Source of the DNA: Acidobacteriaceae bacterium
Lineage (GTDB): Bacteria > Acidobacteriota > Terriglobia > Terriglobales > Acidobacteriaceae
DNA: 6,679 bases
Assembly (NCBI GenBank): GCA_003140655.1
Contig: PLKR01000205.1
Coordinates: forward strand, 2,378-9,056
Direction of reading: 5' to 3'
Shown here: positions 1-5,805 of the stretch, piece after piece
Layout of the letters: each line of letters begins with the position of its first letter
Numbering within the stretch: position 1 is the first letter of the stretch
Notes under the pieces: model-generated
Database searches by the model: none
Seen by the model: only the letters and a program-made list of their open reading frames with translations
Told to the model about the DNA's origin: nothing
Position numbers and translations under genes: made by a program

Positions 1-225
1 CGGTTCCAACCAGAAATCACGGAAAACCCAACCGTTGTGCTCGTTGACGCGCCCGTAACGCTGCCGCCAGTCATAGAACTTGCTGGCGGTCACGCCCAGC
101 CACGGGATGAACCGTCCGACGCCGATCTCGGCCCTCTCCGACCAGCGCCGGACGAAATCCACGACTAGATCCCGCACATCATGCGGCACCCAGATACCGG
201 TTAGAGTTCCCCAAGACTTTTTTTT
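1..225 (-). CDS. IS3-family transposase OrfB, N-terminal part only
   Basis: Reading the minus strand one base back from orfA gives an open frame from the A8 run to the window edge. It reads KKKSWGTLTGIWVPHDVRD, then VVDFVRRWSERAEIGVGRF, WLGVTASKFYDWRQRYGRV and NEHNGWVFRDFWLEP. This matches the N-terminal region of the IS3 OrfB group that starts with a 'WVPHD...' segment and a second HTH-like 'KFYDWRQRYG' motif. The rve-type DDE integrase core would lie beyond the left edge. A TGA sits in this frame just upstream of the A-run and no ATG follows it, so expression probably depends on -1 frameshifting from orfA. The first GTG (in WVPHD) is a weak alternative start. The end coordinate given is the start of the slippery run, not a start codon. 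Confidence 0.8.
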
Positions 226-515
226 AGCGCGATGTGCTCAGCCATCAGCTCAGCCAGGACCTCGTCCTTGGTCTGCACCTTCTTCTCCAAGAACTCGATC
301 CGTTTCTGCTTCTCCTCCACTTGGCGGTGGGGACGCTCTTGAGACTGAAAAGCGGCGGCTCCGTTCTCGAACAGTTCTTTCTGCCAGCGGTAGAACACTG
401 TTGGCCGCAGGCCTAGTTCTTCACACAGCTCAGAGACGGGTACTTTGTCCACAAGATGCCGCCTCAGGATGGCTACTTTTTCTTCTGGAGTGAAATGCTT
501 CCGTTCCTTCCTCAT
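201..515 (-). CDS. IS3-family transposase OrfA (HTH protein)
   Basis: This 104-residue protein is the DNA-binding half of an IS3-family transposase; it recognises the element's ends and is fused to OrfB by frameshifting. Residues about 7-55 form the helix-turn-helix domain of the HTH_Tnp_1 type: FTPEEKVAILRRHL, then a recognition segment around ELCEELGLRPTVFYRWQKELF. Residues about 65-104 are a heptad-rich coiled coil (RIEFLEKKVQ...VLAELMAEHIALKK), the usual dimerisation zipper. The length is normal for the family. The ATG at 515 is preceded by GGAG with a 7-base spacer. The frame ends with TAA shortly after the A8 run, as expected if frameshifting makes OrfAB and normal termination makes OrfA alone. 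OrfA alone often acts as a repressor of transposition in this family; that role is inferred here. Confidence 0.88.
   Translation of the reverse strand: MRKERKHFTPEEKVAILRRHLVDKVPVSELCEELGLRPTVFYRWQKELFENGAAAFQSQERPHRQVEEKQKRIEFLEKKVQTKDEVLAELMAEHIALKKSLGEL
217..225 (-). other. Probable -1 frameshift site between orfA and orfB
   Basis: The minus strand reads A8 followed by G, containing the A-AAA-AAG type heptamer known to drive -1 frameshifting or transcript slippage in IS3 elements. OrfA codons cross it as CTA AAA AAA AGT and then reach TAA. Slipping back one base gives AAA AAA AAG TCT, which stays open to the window edge. The position is exactly right to fuse OrfA to OrfB. No downstream stimulatory hairpin was worked out. 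Confidence 0.75.
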
Positions 516-575
516 ACGTTCGCTCCGCTATCTTAACGGACGAGCGCTTTCTCCATTTCCAACTGAGGCAGGACA

Positions 576-745
576 AGGCGGGTTGAATACAGCCAACTGG
601 AAATCCGGCCAGAAACGCTACTTCATGCAAGTTGCCAGCGTTTTGGGGATCTGATCGATCCAGGCATCGCACTCTGCGTCGTCATTGGCTGCTCGCTTGA
701 CCCGGCGGTGGTTCTTCCCACGTCAGTCTGAGCAGCAGTCTCTTG
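576..745. other. Gap between IS end and kinase gene; no firm gene
   Basis: This 170-base stretch separates the IS from the kinase stop codon. On the minus strand there is a short stop-to-stop frame ending GKNHRRVKRAANDDAECDA then WIDQIPKTLATCMK. It is about 36 codons with no start or ribosome site, and it could be a gene remnant cut by the IS insertion, but I do not recognise it. No convincing terminator hairpin with a T-tract was seen after the kinase gene. Confidence 0.4.
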
Positions 746-2143
746 CTAAGCTACAAACTCTCGGTGAAGAAGTTTTGAAATTCCACCATGCAGTGGGATG
801 GTAGCTTGCAGTACAGTGCCCTGATGGTCAGATTGAACCCTCAACTCCCCACCCAGATCAATGACACGTTCTCGCATTCCCGCTAACCCGATTCCAGCAG
901 TACCTGACTCTCGAAATTGTTCCAAGACATGCACTGGGATGCCTCGTCCAGCATCCTTGACAGCCAGACTGACGATTTCCGTGTTGACCTCTATTTCAAT
1001 CTCTACAGTCGGACTTCCAGAATGGCGGTGTACGTTCGTGAGGCTTTCCTGAAGGATGCGGAAAAGCACGACTTCCACGGACTTCGGCAGTCGAACCATT
1101 GTCTCGGGAAAGCTTAACTTCGCCTGAATCCCGCCGCGTTGAGCAAATCCATCGACGTACCATCGGGCGGCAGACTCAAGTCCCGCCTCGTCGAGCAAGG
1201 GCGGATGCAGCAAGTAGGAGATAGTTCTAGTCTCCTTAAGGCAGGCTTCAACGGCATCCAGGCATTGGGAAAGAAGCTCCGGCTGTGTCAGACCATTCTC
1301 TCCCAGTCCATTCATCACATCGAGATTCATCTTTATGATCGTAAGGTACTGACCGATGCTATCGTGAAGATTGCGCCCAATTCTACGCCTTTCCTCATCT
1401 TGGGATTGCAGCAAGCTGATTGTCAGTTTCCGCAACGCACCAGTTCTGTTCTCGATCAAGCTTTCGAGCTTCGTATTGCTCAGTCGCAGCGAAGCTTCGG
1501 CTTTTTCACGCTGCGCTATTTCTACATTAAGGGCGTCCAGCGACCTCAGAATTTGATAGGCGGAGGAGGCAAATCTTCCCAATGAGAGCATCACCCGCTC
1601 ATCTTCCGCGTCGAACTTCCGCCGAGGATCGTGAGCGACCGCCCAGATTGTCCCAACGGCTTTGCCCTCGACGTAGAACGGAACCAGCAGAGCCTCTTCG
1701 ACCGCAGGTGTGACGGGCTGAAAATACGTGTAACGGCGTGCGACATTTCCGAATAATAACGGGGTGTTGCGATCAAGCACGTCGCCACAGGGGCCGAAAT
1801 CTCGTGGCGTCCCGCCTCCGATGTGCGCTTTCCACATCCCGGCTATTGCGGGCCAGCAGAACCTCTTTCCGCCATCCTCGGTGGTCAATAGGCTGACGCC
1901 GGCTGAGCCGCTCTGGCAGACTTCGAGGATCGTGTCGGCCAGTGTTTGAAGAACGGTACGGGGCATATCGGCCAGCGCGCTGGATAGGGCCAACAGAGCA
2001 CCGTTCTCCTTCTCATAATCTGGCGGACGTGAGGGGCGACGTCGCAACTCTTCTGTGCGAAGGATCGATTCCAACGAGACCTCAGCACAAGGAGCGGAAC
2101 CATCGATGCCATAGCCATTCTTGGGTAGAGTAGATTCAGTCAC
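746..2143 (-). CDS. GAF-domain sensor histidine kinase (HisKA_3/HATPase_c)
   Basis: This 465-residue kinase autophosphorylates on a histidine in response to a signal and passes the phosphate to a response regulator. Residues about 50-200 are a GAF domain of the type with the FGPCGDVL and EALLVPFYVEGKAVGTIWAV motifs. About 200-245 is a coiled-coil linker. The HisKA_3 dimerisation domain follows, with ERRRIGRNLHDSIGQ and phospho-acceptor H260. The HATPase_c domain has an N-box (ILQESLTNVHRHS, N370), a G1 box (DAGRGIP, 397-403) and GIGLAGMRERV (417-427). There are no membrane helices, so it is cytosolic and probably senses a soluble ligand or redox state through GAF. The start is GTG at 2143, with GAGGTG just upstream. 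HisKA_3 kinases normally pair with NarL/FixJ-type regulators, but the regulator found here has no DNA-binding domain. Confidence 0.92.
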   Translation of the reverse strand: MTESTLPKNGYGIDGSAPCAEVSLESILRTEELRRRPSRPPDYEKENGALLALSSALADMPRTVLQTLADTILEVCQSGSAGVSLLTTEDGGKRFCWPAIAGMWKAHIGGGTPRDFGPCGDVLDRNTPLLFGNVARRYTYFQPVTPAVEEALLVPFYVEGKAVGTIWAVAHDPRRKFDAEDERVMLSLGRFASSAYQILRSLDALNVEIAQREKAEASLRLSNTKLESLIENRTGALRKLTISLLQSQDEERRRIGRNLHDSIGQYLTIIKMNLDVMNGLGENGLTQPELLSQCLDAVEACLKETRTISYLLHPPLLDEAGLESAARWYVDGFAQRGGIQAKLSFPETMVRLPKSVEVVLFRILQESLTNVHRHSGSPTVEIEIEVNTEIVSLAVKDAGRGIPVHVLEQFRESGTAGIGLAGMRERVIDLGGELRVQSDHQGTVLQATIPLHGGISKLLHREFVA

Positions 2144-2254
2144 ATTTCACCTCGAAGTCTAGCTCGGTGCCGGGCGCATTTGGAGCGCACTTTCGATGGA
2201 AACACGGAACACATGCGCTTGCGTGTAAAGCTACAAAATTCCTCCCAGCACATC

Positions 2255-2270
2255 TGGTCAATATTGACCA
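2255..2270. promoter_or_regulatory. Perfect 16-bp palindrome upstream of the kinase, operator candidate
   Basis: TGGTCAATATTGACCA is a perfect inverted repeat ending 112 bases before the kinase GTG. On the minus strand its second half gives TTGACC, a fair -35 hexamer, though the sequence 17-19 bases further on (TTTTGT/TTGTAG) is only a poor -10. A dimeric regulator binding here would cover the -35. The TGGTC...GACCA arms recall FadR-type GntR operators, but that is only a resemblance. No regulator gene of this type is in the window. Confidence 0.45.
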
Positions 2271-2330
2271 CTATCGACTGCCTGCATCGATTGGAGCAAG
2301 AGCTTTTTCTCCGACCCGCTCGGGGAACGG

Positions 2331-2566
2331 TCAATTGATGACGCGCCGGAGGTAGCAGTCCTCGTGCACCAGCTTTCCGCTTTCGTCTGTTACTATATCG
2401 GTTTCCAGGTCTGCGGGCCTTCCGCAGATGGCACAGGTGATGCCGTTTTCGCTGCGATTAGCGAAAGCATCTGAAATAGCCTGTACGAGATTATGGAGGG
2501 CTGCAGGAGTGGTTCTTCTTCGATCTTTCGTGACAGATTGCGACGATTCCTGTCGATCACGTCCAC
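2331..2566 (-). pseudogene. Small CxxC...HxxC protein gene, apparently frameshifted
   Basis: Between the regulator and the kinase, the minus strand encodes GITCAICGRPADLETDIVTD followed by ESGKLVHEDCYLRRVIN and TGA. The C-x2-C and H-x2-C pairs look like a treble-clef style zinc site, and small proteins of this pattern are common in Acidobacteriota by my recollection. Upstream, that frame stays open to a TAG at 2607-2609 but has no ATG, GTG or TTG before the first cysteine. A good start exists one frame over: GTG at 2566 or 2560, after GAGG/AGG, encoding DVIDRNRRNLSRKIEEEP. Joining the two needs a -1 shift near 2500-2525, in or just after the GAAGAAGAA stretch. This could be a true frameshift mutation, a sequence error or programmed slippage. 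The function is unknown; a role with the flanking two-component genes is only suggested by position. Confidence 0.5.
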
Positions 2567-2650
2567 CTGTCCTCGAACGGCACCGGTTATAGCATTGATA
2601 TGTCCGCTACCGCACGGACGATCGGCACAGTGGCTTGACTGACCGCGTGG

Positions 2651-3010
2651 TTACTTCAGGAGGGCCTTGGCGTGAACAAGCAACTGCTCAGCGGGCCCAG
2701 ACTTGGATACCACTGCAGCGAATCCGGCTGCTCTCGCCTCCTGCTCCAATATCGAGCCCAAATTGTTGGTAAACATCAGCAAGGGTAGAGACGGCATCAG
2801 TCTTTTCAATTTCCGCGCTGCCTCCAGACCATTCATGACTGGCATCGCGAGGTCTAATACGACTAAATGCGGACATAATTCTCCAGCTTTCTCTACAGCT
2901 TGTGCACCGTTTTCAGCATCGGAGACTTCAAATCCCTGCGCTGTGAACATGGAGCACACCATTGTCCGTACAATCTCGTGGTCGTCAACGATCAGCACAC
3001 GTTTCCCCAT
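2651..3010 (-). CDS. Stand-alone receiver-domain response regulator
   Basis: This 119-residue protein is a single CheY-like receiver with nothing after it. It has the acidic pair D9-D10 (LIVDDHEIVR), the phospho-acceptor D53 (VVLDLAMPVMNG), T81 at the end of the fourth strand (MFTNN) and the conserved K103 (VSKSG). It therefore has every residue needed for phosphorylation. With no DNA-binding or enzyme domain, it must act by binding another protein or as a phosphorelay intermediate. It lies 507 bases upstream of the GAF kinase on the same strand, so that kinase is the obvious partner, but the spacing does not prove an operon. The ATG at 3010 has only a distant AAGGG (13-base spacer) as ribosome site, so initiation may be weak. 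Confidence 0.9.
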   Translation of the reverse strand: MGKRVLIVDDHEIVRTMVCSMFTAQGFEVSDAENGAQAVEKAGELCPHLVVLDLAMPVMNGLEAARKLKRLMPSLPLLMFTNNLGSILEQEARAAGFAAVVSKSGPAEQLLVHAKALLK

Positions 3011-3528
3011 TTGAACAGTTCACCCTTTAAGGAAAATGCGCTCAGTGAAGCCGCCCCGCAATCAGGTCTGTCGGGTACTACAGACACAAACCCCCTCTAG
3101 TCCAATTCTCGCCCGCTCCGCAAGTGTAACTTTTAGGTATTGAGCGACGGTTGCGATCGTGATGCTGTTGAAAATTTGAAAGCGTCCAATCGTCCAGCGT
3201 TCTCCTCCGTGACAGGCAGGCGCCCTATTCAGCCACAACAGGCCGCGCGAACCTGAAACCAGTAAGCACAGACTGGGGTTCGAGTCCCGTCGCCCTCCCG
3301 CCATTTGTAACCAAACTTAAGCTCGTTGTGGTGCCCTGAATCCCGGGAACGCTCGGGCTAAGAACCCAGCCGTCTTCCTGCGAACCGCATTGAATGTTTG
3401 TTAACTTCCGCTCTAGGGAAGACGCGCCATTTTCACGGAAACGGATGGGCGACTCATTTTGTTCGGAGTGGAGTCACCCTGATGATGCATTGTCGAAAGG
3501 CGAAGGCGTTTCAATTGCACGCAGGGCA
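3011..3528. other. Intergenic region without a credible gene
   Basis: This stretch of just over 500 bases lies between the regulator start and the lipoprotein stop. The only notable content is the tRNA-3'-end-like sequence at about 3271-3303. Open frames exist on both strands but none has a ribosome site, a recognisable domain or a convincing start. A weak promoter-like pair for the regulator (minus strand TTGGAC, 17 bases, TGTAGT) lies near 3070-3105; it matches consensus poorly. Confidence 0.45.
3271..3303 (+). other. tRNA 3'-end-like remnant (T-arm and CCA)
   Basis: The plus strand reads GACTGGGGTTCGAGTCCCGTC, a T-arm with the GGTTCGAGTCC loop signature, followed by CGCCCTCCCG and a terminal CCA. 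That is how a bacterial tRNA or tmRNA gene ends. However, no matching 5' acceptor strand (CGGGAGGGCG or similar) or D-arm lies about 75 bases upstream, and two extra bases sit between the T-stem and the expected acceptor strand. It is best read as a leftover 3' fragment, such as an attachment site copy left by an integrating element, or as a coincidence. Confidence 0.35.
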
Positions 3529-4125
3529 CTACTTCGTATAGGCCCAATGATCGCCCGTCATGACAAGCGTGGCAGTATCCGAGGGGTTTAACTCTAGCGA
3601 TGACGCAATGCCGGGATAAGCAGTTTTCATTTCCGACGAATTCGCCCACGAGGCAACATTTCCAATCTGGTAATGGTAAGAGACTGCGACAGTTTTGGCA
3701 CCTTCGCCATTCGTGCCCAGCGTCGAATTGTCGATTGACGTCACCTCGCGGTTTCCGTAGCAGAAGTTTCCGTAGCCCGGCTGGGACGAGTCAGGAGTCC
3801 AGGAAGTCCGCCCCTTCTCCGACAAGTCGTAATTATTCACCTGTTTCGAGGCGACGATCAGTACCTTCTTCTCGGCGGTGGTGCGGGTCAGCAACCCTTC
3901 CTGCGTGAGTGCGTCATAGCCCTCGGTTTTTGCATCGTCTGACGTTGCGGCCTGGACGGGAAATTTCTTTGGCTGCGGCCAGATACAAACCGGGGACGCC
4001 TTGAAGTGATCGTTGATCGCCGCTTTATAGTTCATGTCCGTGTTGCTGCCGTTGTTACATCCTGTAGATGTCAACGCGACCAGACCTAAAATGACCGCGT
4101 AACCATGTATGCGAGCGATAAGCAT
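3529..4125 (-). CDS. Putative secreted lipoprotein of unknown function
   Basis: This 198-residue protein begins with a short charged segment, a hydrophobic stretch (YAVILGLVALTS) and TGC, so it probably has a lipoprotein signal peptide with C23 as the lipidated residue. The position three residues before the cysteine is Ser instead of the usual Leu, so processing is likely but not certain. After a short NNGSNTD linker, the mature part has two more cysteines (C47 in SPVCIWP, C122 in GNFCYGNREV) that could form a disulphide, and motifs such as DALTQEGLLTRT and VSYHYQIGNVASWA. I recall similar proteins as conserved hypotheticals in Acidobacteriota but can name no function. The ATG at 4125 has AAGGAG four bases upstream. 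It lies 85 bases downstream of the DUF892 gene, separated by a hairpin. Confidence 0.8.
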   Translation of the reverse strand: MLIARIHGYAVILGLVALTSTGCNNGSNTDMNYKAAINDHFKASPVCIWPQPKKFPVQAATSDDAKTEGYDALTQEGLLTRTTAEKKVLIVASKQVNNYDLSEKGRTSWTPDSSQPGYGNFCYGNREVTSIDNSTLGTNGEGAKTVAVSYHYQIGNVASWANSSEMKTAYPGIASSLELNPSDTATLVMTGDHWAYTK

Positions 4126-4167
4126 GGGGCTCCTTTTAAAGCCTGATTGCGCATGAACTGATCAAGC

Positions 4168-4189
4168 ACCGCCTCCAGAAAGAGGCGGT
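4168..4189 (-). terminator. Stem-loop between DUF892 and lipoprotein genes
   Basis: ACCGCCTC and GAGGCGGT form a perfect 8-bp stem around a 6-base loop, 21 bases after the DUF892 stop on the minus strand. The sequence after the stem (GCTTGATC) is not a T-tract, so as an intrinsic terminator it is weak. It may attenuate transcription or protect the 3' end of the upstream message. Confidence 0.4.
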
Positions 4190-4210
4190 ACTCGCGACGA
4201 ATAATTAATA

Positions 4211-4714
4211 TTAGGCAGCGGCTTTCTTGGGAGCGTTACCCAACAGATTCGTGGCAATTTTCCTCAGTTTGTCTTCCGCGCCCTGTTCCTCGGCGAGAGA
4301 TTCCTTAAGCAGGTTGGCAACCTGTTTTTCGCCGATCTGTTCCGCCAGACTGATGGCAGTAAGATAACCGGCCATCTCGTAATGCTCGACCCGACTGCCG
4401 GCGCCGATGATGCCGAGATCAAGGACGGTTTCGTCACCGTCCTCGCTCAACGCCTCTGCGCCTTCCTTAATGCATCCTTCCATTCCGACGCATTTCTTTC
4501 CTCCGGGCTTGATTTCGAGGATCTCCGCGATCTGCTCCAATCGTTGCGCCTGCGCTTCGGTTTCCTTCAGATGTCCTTTGAATGCGTTCTGAAGGGCGGG
4601 ATCGTTCGATCCTTTGGCCATTTTCGGAATGGCCTTGGTGAGCTGTTTCTCAGCGGAATACAGATCCTTTATTTCGTCTTCCAGCAGGTCTTTCAGAACT
4701 TCTTTGTCAGCCAT
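4211..4714 (-). CDS. DUF892 (YciE/YciF-like) ferritin-like protein
   Basis: This 167-residue cytosolic protein belongs to the DUF892 ferritin-like family, four-helix-bundle proteins with a di-metal site that are linked to stress responses; no enzymatic reaction is firmly assigned. Helix 1 has LKDLLEDEIKDLYSAEKQL, helix 2 HLKETEAQAQRLEQIAEIL, helix 3 GAGSRVEHYEMAGYLTAISL and helix 4 LLKESLAEEQGAEDKLRKIA. Likely metal ligands are E22, the H48/E51/E53 region, E110 or E113, and E142/E143. The family KC-GMEG loop is present, with an extra cysteine (C75, C81). The C-terminus is a lysine/alanine tail. The start is ATG at 4714, because AAGGAG lies 7 bases upstream and the protein then opens with the family's usual ADKEVLKDLL; the frame extends upstream to 4780 but that part is not family-like. 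It lies 88 bases after the membrane peptide gene. Confidence 0.9.
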   Translation of the reverse strand: MADKEVLKDLLEDEIKDLYSAEKQLTKAIPKMAKGSNDPALQNAFKGHLKETEAQAQRLEQIAEILEIKPGGKKCVGMEGCIKEGAEALSEDGDETVLDLGIIGAGSRVEHYEMAGYLTAISLAEQIGEKQVANLLKESLAEEQGAEDKLRKIATNLLGNAPKKAAA

Positions 4715-4802
4715 CTTTGGACTCCTTATTCTTGAATCGTTTTTTGCCGCGTAACAGCCATTAGGTCGACTAAACCGCACAAACGCGCGGGTGCTTTAAC
4801 AA

Positions 4803-4877
4803 TCAATGACTTAGAAGCGCGATGAGAATCACAATCGGAATTGGTACACCCAGGAGCAACAACAGAATTGAACGCAT
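4803..4877 (-). CDS. 24-residue hydrophobic membrane peptide
   Basis: The peptide is MRSILLLLLGVPIPIVILIA followed by LLSH. It is one hydrophobic segment broken by a PIP motif, so it probably sits in the inner membrane as a single helix or hairpin. The ATG at 4877 has a strong GGAGGG site directly upstream, with a short spacer. It begins 37 bases after the stop of the four-helix membrane protein on the same strand, so the two are probably co-transcribed. I recall tiny proteins with a very similar 'LLG-PIPI-ILIAL' core beside this type of membrane gene in other bacteria, which supports a real gene, but their role is unknown. Its size makes it easy for gene callers to miss. Confidence 0.7.
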   Translation of the reverse strand: MRSILLLLLGVPIPIVILIALLSH

Positions 4878-4914
4878 ATACCCTCCGCCAAACCAGTATT
4901 GAGATACCAGCCGC

Positions 4915-5757
4915 CTAAATCGGCAAATAATCGCGCTGCTTCCCGCCGATCGTGCCGGCGTAGCTCGCAGAAAATGCACCGCTGAGTAGCGCCACAAAAA
5001 GCCACAACGAAAGATGTGCAAGGCCTTTTCGAGCACGTTCTGCTGACTCCTGAGCGTCAGCGAAAACAGCCGTCACGCGCTTATCCGCGTCGGATGGATT
5101 CAGTCCTGTCCGTGAGCCCACGAGCTGAGCCAGATATGTCCTGTCTTCGTCCGGCAAAGCGCCCTGATGCAGGTTGTAAGCAAATGTCCGGGAGATCTCG
5201 GCCCGCTCGGACGCATCGGTTTTCTCGATGGCCGGACCATTGCCGCGCAGTAACATGTCTACGAAATGCGCATTGGGGTCTAGGGAAGATTCCTGGCCAG
5301 AGTTGGATGCGTTAGCGGTTCGCTGGGCGCCCGCAAAGGATGCCGCCGCCGACGCCAAGAACCCGGCGGTTATGACTATCCCGACAGCCCACACTAGCAA
5401 ACCGTGAGCAGTGTCACGGAAGTACACTTCGTCCGTGTGTACATTTGTCCATTTTGTTCGCAGCCGGCCGCCCAGATATCCCCCTAGGGCGGAGGCGGCG
5501 ATCTGCGTCACGATAAGCCACACAATCGCCCCAGCTCCGATCGCCGCGGCGGACGCTCCGTTATGCGACCAGGGTGAAACGGCCGAGAATCCTAGGCCGG
5601 CTCCCAGGGAAAGAAGAATCAATGAAAGAGAAGCGGCGACGAAGGCGCCTCCTATTACCGCAGCCCAGGACACCGCGGAGGAAGAGGCTTCATTCTTCCC
5701 GGCGTTCAAGAATGTTTCTCGATCTGCAACCGGCCGCGATGAAGATTGTGCCGCCAT
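4915..5757 (-). CDS. Four-helix inner-membrane protein of unknown function
   Basis: This 280-residue protein has a polar N-terminus, then membrane segments at about 33-59, 70-95, 117-143 and 245-267. A hydrophilic stretch of about 100 residues (144-244) lies between the third and fourth. Conserved-looking motifs include SWAAVIGGAFVAASLSLILL, SPWS, ALGGYLGGRLRTKW and HTDEVYFRDTAHGLLVWA. Relatives with these motifs are common in rhizobia and Acidobacteriota and are often labelled hypothetical or 'PhnA-like'; that label does not imply a phosphonate function. Even helix number puts both ends on the same side, probably cytoplasmic, with the 144-244 domain outside. The ATG at 5757 has GAGGAGG six bases upstream. 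It is the first gene of the likely operon with the 24-residue peptide, and its start is only 48 bases from the divergent Sel1-like gene. Confidence 0.8.
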   Translation of the reverse strand: MAAQSSSRPVADRETFLNAGKNEASSSAVSWAAVIGGAFVAASLSLILLSLGAGLGFSAVSPWSHNGASAAAIGAGAIVWLIVTQIAASALGGYLGGRLRTKWTNVHTDEVYFRDTAHGLLVWAVGIVITAGFLASAAASFAGAQRTANASNSGQESSLDPNAHFVDMLLRGNGPAIEKTDASERAEISRTFAYNLHQGALPDEDRTYLAQLVGSRTGLNPSDADKRVTAVFADAQESAERARKGLAHLSLWLFVALLSGAFSASYAGTIGGKQRDYLPI

Positions 5758-5805
5758 TCCGCGCCTCCTCAGTTGAGTACGACACTTGGAGGCGTTTCTG
5801 TCTTG

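Larger units (their letters stand above)
1..575 (-). mobile_element. IS3-family insertion sequence, 5' part (runs off the window)
   Basis: The minus strand carries the classic IS3 layout: a short helix-turn-helix OrfA (515 to 201), then an OrfB frame one base back, joined at a run of eight A's. The outer end is placed at 575 for two reasons. The minus strand there begins with TG, as IS3-family ends do. The block from 576 down to 547 also recurs, inverted and with one mismatch, at 6650-6679. About 60 bases of leader lie between this end and the orfA start. The catalytic part of OrfB (DDE residues) and the other terminal repeat lie to the left of the window, so the subgroup and intactness cannot be judged. 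Confidence 0.85.

Noticed and set aside
80..493. A 137-codon plus-strand frame antisense to the transposase genes
   Set aside because: It is a shadow of orfA/orfB with a low-complexity, unnatural composition.
1139..1585. A 148-codon plus-strand frame inside the kinase gene
   Set aside because: The minus-strand frame here encodes the unmistakable histidine kinase core, so this is an antisense shadow.
2140..2334. A 64-codon minus-strand frame overlapping the kinase start by an ATGTGA-like junction
   Set aside because: It has no recognisable domain, an odd basic, cysteine-scattered composition, no clear ribosome site, and runs through the palindrome and the likely promoter region.
3225..3303. 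A complete tRNA gene
   Set aside because: There is no D-arm, no matching 5' acceptor strand and no proper anticodon arm; only the 3' part resembles a tRNA.
3062..3304. An 80-codon minus-strand frame starting inside the tRNA-like sequence
   Set aside because: Its first residues (GGRRDSNPS) are the familiar artefact of translating the antisense of a tRNA 3' end, and no ribosome site precedes it.
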